64,000 bases of DNA from Cohnella rhizosphaerae (GCF_029525575.1 NZ_JAPDIA010000001.1:124001-188000), one strand, 5' to 3'; shown: positions 33,547 to 42,837, counted from the first letter of the stretch. Made by a program: numbers and translations. The notes: generated by a model from the letters alone, not told the origin.

Positions 33547-33682
33547 AATAAGTGTTAGAAAGCATTTATTTCGGACGAAAAATGGCATCCCGCACGAAAT
33601 AACGGTTAAAACGCATTTATTTCTCCCGTTTACGCTCGTTTGGTCGCGATTTCGAGTAAATAAATGCCTTTTGACACTTATT
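33547..33682. repeat. Long-spaced inverted repeat in AT-rich extragenic sequence
   Basis: AATAAGTGTTAGAAAGCATT (33547 on) extends to a 25-nt arm whose reverse complement, with three mismatches, sits at 33658-33682. Further half-matching units (GGTTAAAACGCATTTATTTC at about 33604, GAAATAACTGCTTTTCAACA at about 33709) lie around it. This pattern of AAATAAATGC..TTTTNACA units looks like a dispersed extragenic palindromic repeat family. Confidence 0.65.
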
Positions 33683-33965
33683 GGACCGCACCGGCCTCCC
33701 TCTCGGGAAATAACTGCTTTTCAACAGCTATTTTCTGCCGGAAGCCGGGCCGTCCGATCAAATCATGCCTGAACAGATCGAATCTTCACCATTCAATCGT
33801 TTCAAATCAAACATAAGCGGGCATTGAACCCATCCTCACGCCACACCCCTGACGATTAACGTCTAAGGTCCGCTGACCCACAGCATGGCCGAGTGCCTCC
33901 AGTGATAAAGGAGCAGGAGACATTTCCTTGGAAAATCGCTTCGTTCCATCGAAGCTTCCCGCTTG

Positions 33966-34046
33966 GCGACGATTTCTTCTTAACGACTTCTCCTTAACGA
34001 CTTCTTTAGAACGATTTCTTCTTAACGACTTCCTCTTAACGGCTGA
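33966..34046 (-). repeat. 14-bp tandem repeat overlapping the 3' end of the tyrosine kinase gene
   Basis: On the minus strand five to six units of GTTAAGRRGAARTC follow each other: GTTAAGAGGAAGTC, GTTAAGAAGAAATC, GTTCTAAAGAAGTC, GTTAAGGAGAAGTC, GTTAAGAAGAAATC. The unit length of 14 is not a multiple of 3, so if a frameshift carried translation into it the frame would change with copy number. Each unit also contains an in-phase TAA in one frame. Confidence 0.75.
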
Positions 34047-34695
34047 CGCTTAACGCCCCCCGGCGATTGAATACCGCGCCTACGACCCGGACCCGTCCGG
34101 ACGAGAGCGTCTCCTTCGCCTTCAGTACCGCGTCCATGCTCGTCTTGCCCTTGCGGATGACGAGCACGGCGCCGTCGCATTTGTCCGCGACGATCATCGC
34201 GTCCGACGCGGCCGCCATCGAAGTCGTGTCGACGATGACGATATCGAAGCGCGCCTTGGCCGCGTCGAGCATGGCGTCCATCGCTTCCGAATCGAGCAGC
34301 TCGGACGGATTGGGCGGCAGCGGTCCCGCGCACACCACTTGCAGGTTCGGGTAGGCCGTCCGCCTGGCGAACTGATCCAGCTCGCCGCGCCCGGCCAGCG
34401 CCGTGCTCAGCCCCGCGTCGTTCGGCAGATCGAAAATTTGATGCTGCACCGGCGACCGGAGATCCGTATCCAGCAGCAGGACGCGACGTCCGGCTTTGGC
34501 ATAGGCGACCGCGATGTTGGAGGACGTCGTGCTCTTGCCCTCTCCCGGTTCGGCCGATGCGACCGCGATCGTCTTCATGCCTTCGTCCCGAACGGACCAC
34601 TCGATGCCCGTCTTTAGCCGGCGATACGTGTCCGCGGCCGCCGACTTCGGATTTTGCGCGGCGATCAATCCCCGTTTACGCATCCATCGTGACAT
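34036..34695 (-). CDS. CpsD/CapB-type tyrosine-protein kinase
   Basis: 219 aa. The BY-kinase motifs are all present: ESAEPGEGKST-type Walker A (VASAEPGEGKSTTSSNIAVAYA), Walker A' RRVLLLDTDLRSP, and Walker B FDIVIVDTTSM. A PKSAAADTYRRLKTGIEW segment, which docks to the Wzz-like activator, precedes them. It lacks the Tyr-rich C-terminal tail normally phosphorylated in these kinases; the reading frame ends VSR just where the 14-bp repeat starts, so the tail may have been lost or may be out of frame. It controls polymer length and export together with the upstream adaptor. Confidence 0.88.
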   Translation of the reverse strand: MSRWMRKRGLIAAQNPKSAAADTYRRLKTGIEWSVRDEGMKTIAVASAEPGEGKSTTSSNIAVAYAKAGRRVLLLDTDLRSPVQHQIFDLPNDAGLSTALAGRGELDQFARRTAYPNLQVVCAGPLPPNPSELLDSEAMDAMLDAAKARFDIVIVDTTSMAAASDAMIVADKCDGAVLVIRKGKTSMDAVLKAKETLSSGRVRVVGAVFNRRGALSVSR

Positions 34696-35428
34696 TCGGC
34701 TTCCCCCTCGCTCCCATCGTCGTTCGTTCCGAATCGTCCGGTCCGATCAAGTCCCTGTTGCGTATTCGGGGAACGTCGGCGAGCAGCGGCAGTCCCAGCT
34801 TGGCGCGCACCTCTTGCTCCGTCTTGACCGAATCGTCCATATGGTCCAGCAGGAAAGCCAGCGCGATGCCGATCAGGATCGACAGGACGAACGCGATCGC
34901 CACGTTTTTGGCAGGACCGGATGAGATCCGTCCTCCGCCCGCTTCGGGGTCGGCCCAGTTAAGAACGGATACGTTGTTCAGATTCATGAGCGTGCGAATC
35001 TCGGACTGAAACACCTTGGATACGGCGTTCGCCATGTTGGCCGCTCTTGCGTAGGAGCCGTCCGTCGCGATCACGGTCATGATCTGCGTCTCGCTCACGG
35101 ACGAGATGCCGATCTTTCCAGCGAGCTCGCCCGCCGATGTATGAAGGTCGGGATAGGACGCTGCGACCTTTTCCAAAATTCGAGGCGTGAGAATCAACTG
35201 CTTAAAGGTTTTGATCAGCAAAATGTTGGAGTTGATCGCGCCGGCGTCGGGCGCTGAGGACGTATTGCCGGGGGCTTCGCTTTGGTACACCATCAGCTTG
35301 GCGGCTGCCTGATAAATCGGCTTTTGTTGCGTCGTATAATATCCGACCGCCGTGCACATAACGATCGTAATTAAGGCGATTAGCCATAGTCTTTTCCTGA
35401 CTACGCTCCAATACCGTTGAATTTCCAA
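34676..35428 (-). CDS. Wzz/CapA-type chain length determinant (kinase activator)
   Basis: 250 aa. Two membrane helices flank an outside domain: LWLIALITIVMCTAVGYYTT (about 15-34) and NVAIAFVLSILIGIALAFLLDHMDD (about 174-198). The outside part has the Wzz-type YQAAAKLMVYQ and IGISSVSETQIMTVIATDGS. The final region (VKTEQEVRAKLGLPLLADVP) is the cytoplasmic activator segment for the kinase, encoded next with a 20-bp overlap. First gene of this two-gene unit. Confidence 0.9.
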   Translation of the reverse strand: MEIQRYWSVVRKRLWLIALITIVMCTAVGYYTTQQKPIYQAAAKLMVYQSEAPGNTSSAPDAGAINSNILLIKTFKQLILTPRILEKVAASYPDLHTSAGELAGKIGISSVSETQIMTVIATDGSYARAANMANAVSKVFQSEIRTLMNLNNVSVLNWADPEAGGGRISSGPAKNVAIAFVLSILIGIALAFLLDHMDDSVKTEQEVRAKLGLPLLADVPRIRNRDLIGPDDSERTTMGARGKPNVTMDA

Positions 35429-35473
35429 GACGCTTCACTCCGATGCTGATTTCTTTTGAAAATGAAATAAATA

Positions 35474-35487
35474 TCAGAAATTTCTGA
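35474..35487. promoter_or_regulatory. Perfect 14-bp palindrome upstream of the wzz-like gene
   Basis: TCAGAAATTTCTGA is centred about 52 bp upstream of the Wzz-like start, in the 212-bp gap between it and the response regulator gene. Next to it lie CGTTTTCCGATATTCGTTTTCG repeats (CGTTTTC twice). It could be an operator, possibly for the adjacent DegU-like regulator, but the assignment is inference. Confidence 0.4.
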
Positions 35488-35640
35488 CTCGTTTTCCGAT
35501 ATTCGTTTTCGTTTTGGCCTCCCCCTGCCTCGTCCTGTTTTTATTGTAAATCGCCCTCGACTTTCAAAACTATTACGCGGCAGGATGATTTTGCTTCTTC
35601 TTCGGAAGCCTCCATCGTGCCGCGTCGGTAGGTATGGATA

Positions 35641-36312
35641 TTATACTTTAGTACCATTCGGAAGAGCGAAGCCGCTCTCCGTCCGGATATCCGAGGGAGA
35701 GAAGTCGCCGATGCCCTGAGACTGCGCGAACAAGGCGGCCTGGGTACGGTCGGTCAGGTTGAGCTTTTGAAAAATGCGGCTGACGTGCTTCTTGACCGTG
35801 AACTCGCTGATGACCAGCTTTTTGGCCACGGCGCTATTGGACAAGCCTTCCCCGAGCGCGACCAGCACCTCCCGCTCCTTCGGCGTCAGCTTCTCGAGGG
35901 GATCGTCCGATTCCTTGCGGAGCAGCGTGCCCAGCAGACTCTGATCGAAGTACTTGCGGCCGCGGCCGATCATCTTGACGGCGAGCAGCAGCTCGTCCGG
36001 CGCGGCGTCCTTCAGCACGTAGCCGTCGGCTCCGCACTCCTTCGCTCTGCGGATGTCGGCCTCGGAAGCCGAGGAGGTCAGCATCATGAACCGGCAGTGC
36101 AGCCCCCGAAGCGACCGCACGAGGTCGTAGCCGGACTCGGCGCCCAGCCGGATATCCAATATGACGAGATCGGGATTCGTCGTCTCGACGACGGACAGCG
36201 CGCCCAATACGGTCTCGGCTTCCCCCGCGATCTCGAATCCTTCCTCGGCCGATAGTACGGCTCTCAGTCCTTTGCGGACGAGAGGATGATCGTCCACGAT
36301 TACGATCTTCAT
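35641..36312 (-). CDS. NarL/DegU-type response regulator
   Basis: 223 aa from the ATG at 36312. Receiver domain: MKIVIVDDHPLVRKGLRAVL with acidic pair DD, phospho-acceptor Asp in PDLVILDIRLGAESG, Thr/Ser in MMLTSSA and Lys in YVLKDAAP. LuxR-type HTH: LTPKEREVLVALGEGLSNSAVAKKLVISEFTVKKHVSRIFQKLNL. Pairs with the kinase 25 bp upstream. Its position next to the Wzz-kinase-polysaccharide genes suggests control of exopolysaccharide, as DegSU does in relatives (inference). Confidence 0.92.
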   Translation of the reverse strand: MKIVIVDDHPLVRKGLRAVLSAEEGFEIAGEAETVLGALSVVETTNPDLVILDIRLGAESGYDLVRSLRGLHCRFMMLTSSASEADIRRAKECGADGYVLKDAAPDELLLAVKMIGRGRKYFDQSLLGTLLRKESDDPLEKLTPKEREVLVALGEGLSNSAVAKKLVISEFTVKKHVSRIFQKLNLTDRTQAALFAQSQGIGDFSPSDIRTESGFALPNGTKV

Positions 36313-36337
36313 GTCGTCACCTTCCTTACAAAGCAAT

Positions 36338-37036
36338 CTAGTTTTTGTCCTCGCGAGCGTCCGACAGCGGCAATCGCGCGACGATGCGCGTGCCGCTCCC
36401 CGGTTCGCTGTCGATTTGCAGGCTGCCGCCAAGCGCGGCGGCGAGCGACTTCATGTTTCTCAGGCCGAAGCCCGAGGACTCCTCGCTCAGACCGAAGCCC
36501 GAACGCTCTCCCTGACGCAGCGCAGCGCAGTCGAATCCTTTTCCGTTGTCCGAGATCCGGAGCGTGGCCGAACAAGGCCGCAGCGTCAGCTTGATATCGA
36601 TGGCGTTGCATTCGCCGTGACGGATCGCGTTGGCTGCCGACTCCGCGATGATCCGGTACAGCGCCTTCTGATGGTGAACGCTAAGACGCCTGTCCGGCGC
36701 GGGCGGCCTGAACCGGATTCTGACGCCGCTCAGCTTCGCCTGGCTCGCGAGCAGCGACTCGACGCCGCCGAGCCACGAAGCGTCCCCGTGGTCGGACACG
36801 CTCAGGTCGTATATCGTCCTTCGCAGCTCCCGCGCCGCTTCCGCCGCCGCCTCCTGAATGTCGCGCAGCAGCGCCAGATGCTGCGAGCTCGTCATTTCTT
36901 CCCATTCATGCTCTGCGGAATGGACCGCATAGGTGATGCCGAATAGATGCGGGCAAATGCGATCGTGGAGTTCTTCTGCGATCCGGTTGCGTTCCTCGAA
37001 CAGTAAATACGGTTCTACCTTGCTCTGCATAGCCAT
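36338..37036 (-). CDS. Cytoplasmic sensor histidine kinase (HisKA_3 type, DegS-like)
   Basis: 232 aa, with no membrane segment. The phosphorylation motif is EERNRIAEELHDRICPHLFGI, with His at about residue 24. The ATPase domain shows YRIIAESAANAIRHGECNAI (N-box), ISDNGKGF (G1) and GLRNMKSLAAALGGSLQIDSEPGSGTRIVARLPL (G2). Unusually short N terminus, so the signal must be cytoplasmic or arrive through a partner. Transcribed just before its regulator. Confidence 0.88.
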   Translation of the reverse strand: MAMQSKVEPYLLFEERNRIAEELHDRICPHLFGITYAVHSAEHEWEEMTSSQHLALLRDIQEAAAEAARELRRTIYDLSVSDHGDASWLGGVESLLASQAKLSGVRIRFRPPAPDRRLSVHHQKALYRIIAESAANAIRHGECNAIDIKLTLRPCSATLRISDNGKGFDCAALRQGERSGFGLSEESSGFGLRNMKSLAAALGGSLQIDSEPGSGTRIVARLPLSDAREDKN

Positions 37037-37714
37037 CCCATCATCGCCTTCCCGTCATGTATTATAATGAGAAATTTCAAATCTTTCGTCAGGTTCCCTC
37101 ACTTCTAGTCTTCTGCGTTCATTTTCAACATACATTGCCGAAATTGACATGCCCATGCTACGGGAGTACCGATTATTGAATGGGTAGTTAGATAAGGATC
37201 GATGTGCCTTCGGTCATGATCGAAGGCGCGCTCGGATGCTTTTCGATCCAGAATTACCCAATCATTCATCCTCAGACGTATGCCATAGTGCGGACTCCAA
37301 GTCGAATGGATGAATGACATAATTTGCAAGGGGACATATCTCGAGTTCAAGATTATAGTTCTTTAGGCCCATGTTTTTGTGTCGTTGCGTTTAGGTGAAT
37401 TTCTTAATCTTTTTCCATATATTGGATTTATTCGATGATAAAGCGTTTTATCCAAATCCAAAGGGAAAAGCAGTATATGCGCAAACGCAAGCGGGACGCG
37501 GGGTCGGATGAGAATCATGAGAGAAAGTAAGCGTGTTCATGCGTCGGTTCGTACCATTAAAGAAAAGCCTTTTCCAGACGCGGAAAGGGCTTGGGGTTAG
37601 ACAAAATGTAACCGTTTTCGTCATGGAATGTCCGTTAGAGACCATGCGGAAGCTTTGCAAGCAGCCTGGCGATCGCGAATTCGCGCCGCTGTACCGTCTG
37701 TTCGGCCGACAGTC
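37037..37714. other. 678-bp stretch without a convincing gene
   Basis: Contains the terminator at 37561-37592 for the gene to its right. Two short minus-strand frames (37105-37350 and 37448-37660) have no ribosome site or family signature. Base composition is lower in GC than the flanks. The histidine kinase promoter should lie close to 37037-37100. Confidence 0.5.
37561..37592 (-). terminator. Rho-independent terminator
   Basis: AAGCCTTTTCC / GGAAAGGGCTT (one G-T pair) closes on a 6-nt loop and is followed on the minus strand by TTTTCTTT. It lies 123 bp past the stop of the gene at 37715-38251. Confidence 0.7.
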
Positions 37715-38251
37715 TCATTCGTCCTCCCAGGCCAGGCTCCAACGGCTGCGATATTGCGCCAGCTTCGGCGCCGGATCGGCGGGCACGGCGGAAAGCACGA
37801 GCCGAAGCTTCGAGATCCAGCCTTCGAAGACGTCGTACGAGGCGAACAGGTTGGCGGTCGCGGGCGCCATATAGATGAAATGCGGCCCCGGAAGCGTCTC
37901 CGTCAGGTGCCGCAAAGCTGCCTCCATCGGCGTATACTTCTTTCTCTTGCCTTCCCATCGGTCGATCTCGGGCGCAGGCACGCTCGACGCCCTGTCGCCA
38001 ACCCACTCGGCCAACCTCTTTTCGCGCTTGTAGTAGGCGCTTACCGGCGCTTTGAACATCCGTCTCGCCGTCTCCTCGTGGATCGGATAAAGCACGAATC
38101 GCGCAAAAGTTCGCGCTTTGGCCGTCTCGGCGGCGACGGCGAGCGCTTCGTCCGTCGTATCCTCGAACGTATCGTAGTAGATCAACGTGCCTTTTTCCCG
38201 CTTGACCGGCGGCTCGTAACCGAAGGGCACCTGCCCAGCAATCGGCGTCAT
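37715..38251 (-). CDS. Protein of unknown function, 178 aa
   Basis: Starts MTPIAGQVPFGYEPPVKREKG and reads as a soluble, mixed alpha/beta protein: TLIYYDTFEDTTDEALAVAAETAK, then FVLYPIHEETARRMFKAPVSAYYKREKRLAEWVGDR. The central TPMEAALRHLTETLPGPHFIYMAPATANLFASYDVFEGWISKLRLVLS suggests a Rossmann-like fold. I do not recognise a family with confidence; it is monocistronic, divergent from the guanine deaminase gene, with its own terminator. Confidence 0.55.
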   Translation of the reverse strand: MTPIAGQVPFGYEPPVKREKGTLIYYDTFEDTTDEALAVAAETAKARTFARFVLYPIHEETARRMFKAPVSAYYKREKRLAEWVGDRASSVPAPEIDRWEGKRKKYTPMEAALRHLTETLPGPHFIYMAPATANLFASYDVFEGWISKLRLVLSAVPADPAPKLAQYRSRWSLAWEDE

Positions 38252-38353
38252 TTTCGATCCCTCCTCGCTGTATGATGAACATGCATGGACTTCCCGATTC
38301 AGATTCCCTATAATGATAAAAATTCAGCTGCGTAAAGACAAGGAGGCGAACGA

Positions 38354-39721
38354 ATGACGACTTATTTCCGCGTGTTCGAGGGAACGGCGTTTACCGCCCG
38401 CTCCCCCAAAGAAATCGATGTTTTGAAGGACCATTTGTTCTGCGTGGACGCAAACGGCATCATCGCCAGGACGGTCGCGCCGGATGCCGACGACTATGAG
38501 GCCATCCGGCAGCGCCATGCGGACGAAGGCCGCTATCAGCGTCTCGGGCCGGGCCAGTATTTGCTGCCCGGCTTCGTCGACCTGCACGTGCACGCGCCGC
38601 AGTGGGCGCAGTCGGGAACTTCGCTGGACGTGCCGCTTTACGATTGGCTGCACGCGCATACGTTTCCGCTGGAGTCCAAGTTCGCGGATCTCGGCTTCGC
38701 CGCCGAGGTATACGACGACCTCGTCGCCACGCTGCTTGCGAACGGCACGACGACCGCCCTTTATTTTGCCACGATCCACAAAGAATCCAGCCTGCTTCTG
38801 GCCGAGATCTGCGCGAAAAAAGGACAGCGCGGCCTGGTCGGCAAGGTCGTCATGGACGATCCCGCGCAAAATCCCGATTACTACCGTGATGCCGATACGT
38901 CTACCGCACTTGCGGACACGGAAGCGTTTATCGTCGCCGTCAAGGCGCTGGCGAAAAACGTCAAGCAGGGCGTGTATCCCGTCGTGACGCCGAGGTTTAT
39001 TCCGAGCTGCACGGACGAGGCATTAACGGGACTCGGCGCGCTGGCCGCCAAGCACGATACGCATATCCAGTCCCACTGCAGCGAGAGCGATTGGGAGCAC
39101 GAGTACGTGCTTGAGCGGCTGGGCAAGCGCGACGCGGCCGCGCTCCGCGACTTCGGGCTGCTCGGCGACAAATCCGTCATGGCGCACTGCAACTTGCTTG
39201 ACGAAAACGACGCGGCGCTCTTTGCCGCCACGGGAACGGCGGTCGGCCACTGTCCGATCTCCAACGTCTACTTCTCGAACAGCGTCCTCCCGGTCGCGCG
39301 CTGGCTGGAGAAAGGCGTGGAAGTCGGCCTTGGCTCCGACGTCTCCGGCGGCTATTCGCCGAGCTTGTACGACAACGCCCGGCAGGCCGTCATCTCGTCG
39401 CGTATGCTGGAGGAGGGCGTGGATCCGGCTCTCTCCGCGGACGCGCGCGGCGTGCCGTCTTCGCGCATCGGAATCGCCGAAGCCTTCTACCTCGCGACCG
39501 CCGGCGGCGGCGAAGCGCTCAGCCTGCCGATCGGCCGGCTCGCGGAGGGCTACGCCTGGGACGCGCAGATCGTCGACATCGCGCTGGCCGGCGCGAAGCT
39601 GCCCGTATTCGGGAATGACGTGCCGAAGCACGAGATTTTCCAAAAGATCATGTACCTTGCGCGTCCGGAGAACATACGGGAGGTATGGGTGCAGGGCGAG
39701 CGAGTCCACAAACGTGCGTGA
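38354..39721 (+). CDS. guaD: Guanine deaminase
   Basis: 455 aa, ribosome site AAGGAGG. Amidohydrolase of the ATZ/TRZ group: zinc ligands in LPGFVDLHVHAPQWAQSGTSLDVPLYDWL, TPRFIPSCTDEAL, HIQSHCSESDWEHEYV, SVMAHCNLLDENDAALFAATGTAVGHCPISN and GLGSDVSGGYS. It converts guanine to xanthine and ammonia in purine salvage. The PQWAQSG..DVPLYDWL..TFPLE pattern separates guanine deaminases from chlorohydrolases. It appears monocistronic, divergent from the gene at 37715. Confidence 0.93.
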   Translation: MTTYFRVFEGTAFTARSPKEIDVLKDHLFCVDANGIIARTVAPDADDYEAIRQRHADEGRYQRLGPGQYLLPGFVDLHVHAPQWAQSGTSLDVPLYDWLHAHTFPLESKFADLGFAAEVYDDLVATLLANGTTTALYFATIHKESSLLLAEICAKKGQRGLVGKVVMDDPAQNPDYYRDADTSTALADTEAFIVAVKALAKNVKQGVYPVVTPRFIPSCTDEALTGLGALAAKHDTHIQSHCSESDWEHEYVLERLGKRDAAALRDFGLLGDKSVMAHCNLLDENDAALFAATGTAVGHCPISNVYFSNSVLPVARWLEKGVEVGLGSDVSGGYSPSLYDNARQAVISSRMLEEGVDPALSADARGVPSSRIGIAEAFYLATAGGGEALSLPIGRLAEGYAWDAQIVDIALAGAKLPVFGNDVPKHEIFQKIMYLARPENIREVWVQGERVHKRA

Positions 39722-39865
39722 AGCCGCAAGCGCTTCGGCATGCCGGGACTACCAAAGGGCAACTTCGAAAGTCCCGCTTATGCAACCAGACATAAAATGC
39801 TATGATGAGATGGACAAAGCTGCCAATCGCTCACGGTACTCTAAATTCGGGAAGGAGCAACATCG

Positions 39866-40754
39866 ATGAACGCGGAACAACGGGAACGGATTCGCACGGG
39901 GGAAGGGCTTCGTCGCGGCCCTGGATCAGAGCGGCGGGAGTACGCCGAAGGCGCTGTTGCAGTACGGCGTGCCGGAAAGCAGTTATTCGGGCGAAGAAGC
40001 GATGTACGCGCTCGTTCACGAGATGCGCACCCGCATTATCAAGAGCCCGGCATTCGACGCGAAGCACATTCTCGGCGCGATTTTGTTCGAGAACACGATG
40101 GATCGAGAGATCGACGGGCAGCTGACGGCGGACTATTTGTGGGAAAAGAAAGGGATCGTGCCCTTCCTCAAGGTGGACAAAGGTCTCGCCGAGCAGGCGG
40201 ACGGCGTTCAGCTGCTGAAGCCGATCGACGGACTGGACGCGCTGCTGAAGCGGGCCGTCGAGCGACGGATTTTCGGGACGAAGATGCGTTCCCTCATTAA
40301 AGAAGCGAACCCTTCGGGTATTCGCCAGGTCGTGGAGCAGCAGTTCGCCATCGGCCAACAAATTGCGGCCGCCGGCCTTGTACCGATCATCGAGCCCGAG
40401 GTGGACATCGCCAGCGCCGACAAAGCCGAATCGGAAAAGCTGCTAAAAGCCGAAATTCGCTCGCAGCTCGCCGCGCTCGAGCCGGACGTCAAAGTCATGC
40501 TCAAGCTGTCGATTCCGACCGAAGACAACTTCTATGCCGAGCTGATCGAGGAGCCGCACGTGCTTCGCGTCGTCGCGCTGTCCGGCGGCTACTCGCAAGC
40601 CGAAGCCAACGAACGCCTCGCGCGCAATCACGGTCTGATCGCGAGCTTCTCCCGCGCGCTGTCCGAAGGCCTCAGCGCCGGACAGTCGGACGAGGCCTTT
40701 AACGCCATGCTGTCCGAGTCGGTGCGCAATATTTACGAAGCTTCTATTAAATAA
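39866..40754 (+). CDS. Class I fructose-bisphosphate aldolase, one frameshift
   Basis: 295 aa once G5 at 39898-39902 is read as G4, restoring [30 protein letters not shown]. Features of the bacterial class I enzyme: [65 protein letters not shown] with the Schiff-base Lys region, and [14 protein letters not shown]. It splits fructose-1,6-bisphosphate in glycolysis. A strong terminator follows. That an enzyme of central metabolism is split by a single G supports the view that such indels are assembly errors. Confidence 0.9.
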
Positions 40755-40769
40755 GGCTATGATATCGAC

Positions 40770-40803
40770 AACCCCCGGGCGCATGCTTGCCCGGGGGGTT
40801 TAG
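40770..40803 (+). terminator. Rho-independent terminator after the aldolase gene
   Basis: AACCCCCGGGC / GCCCGGGGGGTT stem with an 8-nt loop, then TTTAGT. It lies between the convergent aldolase and ABC permease genes and could serve both. Confidence 0.8.
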
Positions 40804-40844
40804 TATGTTTCTGCGCGGCGATGGGGGTGCGGAGAGCGCCTCTC

Positions 40845-41657
40845 CTACGTCCGCCGCATGTACGCCCGCACCGTGATCGGCGCGAATACCGCGACGATGG
40901 CGGCGGCGCCGATCAGCGAGATGCCGAGGTCCCAGCCGACGGTGCCTGAATTGGCAAGGTCGCGAACGGCCGTTACCAGGTGCGAGATCGGATTGATGTT
41001 CACGAACCATTGGAGCCAGTTCGGCATCGTGTTCGTCGGGACGAACGCGTTGGAGAGGAACGTGAGCGGGAACAGCACGAGCATCGAGATGCCCTGTACG
41101 CTCGAGGCGGTGCGGGCGATGACGCCGAAGAAGGCGAAAATCCAGCTGATCGCCCACGAGCAGAAAATGACGAGGAGCGCGGCGATCGCGACGTGGCCGA
41201 GACCGCCGTCCGGATGGTAGCCCATGATGTACCCCATACTGAAGGTCAGCACCGTGGCGATCGTGTACCGGATCGTATCCGCGAGCAGCGCTCCGGCCAG
41301 CGGCGCGATCCGCGCGATCGGCAGCGATTTGAAGCGGTCGAACACGCCTTTGTCCATGTCTTCGCGGAGCTGCACGCCGGTGACGATCGAGGTCGTGATG
41401 ACGGTCTGCACCAGGATGCCCGGGATGATGACGGGCAAGTAGCTGATGACGTCTCCGGAGATCGCTCCGCCGAAGATATAAGTGAACATCAGCGTAAAAA
41501 TAATCGGCTGCAGCGTGACGTCGAATAGCTGCTCGGGCGTGCGCCGTATTTTGAGCAGGCCGCGGTAAGCCATCGTCAGCGAGTGGCGGACCGATTGGCC
41601 GAAGCTCGTGCGGTTTTTGAGCCGGGCGCCGCGTTGGACGGCAATCGTGCTTTTCAT
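40845..41657 (-). CDS. ABC-2 type permease (DrrB-like)
   Basis: 270 aa from [10 protein letters not shown] at 41657, overlapping the ATPase stop (ATGA). Six membrane helices with the family's PEQLFDVTLQPIIFTLMFTYIFGGAI start, PGILVQTVITTSIVTGVQLREDMDKGVFDRFKSLPI, and SSVQGISMLVLFPLTFLSNAFVPTNTMPNWLQWFVNINPISHLVTAVRDL. This is the daunorubicin-resistance-type exporter permease. It pairs with the adjoining ATPase to pump out a hydrophobic compound. Confidence 0.92.
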   Translation of the reverse strand: MKSTIAVQRGARLKNRTSFGQSVRHSLTMAYRGLLKIRRTPEQLFDVTLQPIIFTLMFTYIFGGAISGDVISYLPVIIPGILVQTVITTSIVTGVQLREDMDKGVFDRFKSLPIARIAPLAGALLADTIRYTIATVLTFSMGYIMGYHPDGGLGHVAIAALLVIFCSWAISWIFAFFGVIARTASSVQGISMLVLFPLTFLSNAFVPTNTMPNWLQWFVNINPISHLVTAVRDLANSGTVGWDLGISLIGAAAIVAVFAPITVRAYMRRT

Positions 41658-42692
41658 AGCGTGACCTCCTGATTGCTTCGGGATGCTTGACGATCCGGCG
41701 CAGGCGTTTCCTGCGCGCAATGGCCGGTGATCGTCAAGAACGCTTCGTCGAGCGTCGGCTTCTGCACGCTGATCTCGGCCAATCGGATACCCGCTTCACG
41801 CAGCGCGACGAGCAAGTCGGTCACGCGATCGGCTTCCGCCATCGGCGCCGTAATCTTGCCGGCCTCCGACGTCACGCTGGACGTCACTCGAAGCACCTGT
41901 TCGACGATCCGCCTCGCCTCCCCGATCGCGGGCGGGTCCTGCACGCGCAAATGAAGAGAGGAGTTGCCGACCGAGCCCTTCAACTCGTCCACGGTGCCTT
42001 CGGCGACGACGGTGCCGCGGTCGATAACCGCGATACGGTCGGCCAGTTGATCCGCTTCGTCCAAATACTGCGTCGTCAGCAATACGGTCGAGCCGGTCTT
42101 CACCAGCCTGCGAATCGTCTCCCACATCTGGGCGCGGGTCCGCGGATCGAGTCCCGTCGTCGGTTCGTCCAGGAAGATGAGCGGCGGTTGCGCGATGAGG
42201 CTCGCGGCGAGGTCGAGTCGCCTCCGCATGCCGCCCGAGAAGTTTTTGAGCGGCCGTCTGGCAGCGGCCGTCAGGCCGAATTCTTCCAGCAGCTCCGCCG
42301 CTTTTCGTCTCGACTCGGCGCGGCCAAGCCCGAGCAGCCGCGAAAAGATGATGAGATTTTCCGTGGCGCTCAGCGACTCGTCGACCGATGCGTACTGGCC
42401 GGTCACCCCGATCAACTGCCGGACGATCTGAGCCTCTTTGGTCACGTCGTGCCCGAATATTCGCGCCGAGCCCCCCGTCGGGCTTGAGCAGCGTCGCCAG
42501 CATCCGGATCGTCGTCGTCTTGCCTGCGCCGTTGGGACCGAGCACGCCGTAGATCGAGCCTGCGCGAACGTTCAGACTCACGCCGTCCACCGCGCGGTTG
42601 CCGCCGAACGTTTTGACGAGCCCGGACGCCTCGACGGCCCACTCGCTTCCGCTGCCCGCCATATCCAATGCTTTTATCGCGTTCACCGTCAT
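41654..42692 (-). CDS. ABC exporter ATPase (DrrA-like), one frameshift
   Basis: 345 aa when C6 at 42471-42476 is read as C5, giving ..[20 protein letters not shown]... Walker [11 protein letters not shown], signature [16 protein letters not shown], Walker [19 protein letters not shown] and H-loop [20 protein letters not shown]. The C-terminal [12 protein letters not shown] is typical of the DrrA branch. It forms a two-gene operon with the permease downstream. Start ATG at 42690-42692. Confidence 0.9.
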
Positions 42693-42837
42693 TCCCCCTG
42701 TCGAACTGTTTCCTACTGGATACTAAAACGCCAATGTGAATTGAATATGAATCGTCCCGTCAACGCTGTGCGGCTCATAAGCACGCGCGGGTTCGATCAT
42801 AATAAGGCGCAGGAAACAAAGGAAAGGAGGCCTCGCG

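Larger units (their letters stand above)
33400..34035. other. 636-bp intergenic region rich in repeats, upstream of galU
   Basis: No gene is seen. From left to right it holds an 18-bp tandem repeat (33476-33539), a 25-bp inverted repeat with related AT-rich copies (33547-33760), about 200 bp of unremarkable sequence and a 14-bp tandem repeat running into the 3' end of the kinase gene (about 33966-34046). The promoter of the galU operon presumably lies between 33400 and 33475 or within the repeats. Confidence 0.6.

Noticed and set aside
37105..37350. 81-codon minus-strand frame after the histidine kinase gene
   Set aside because: No ribosome site, TTG start, mixed composition and no recognisable family; insufficient support.
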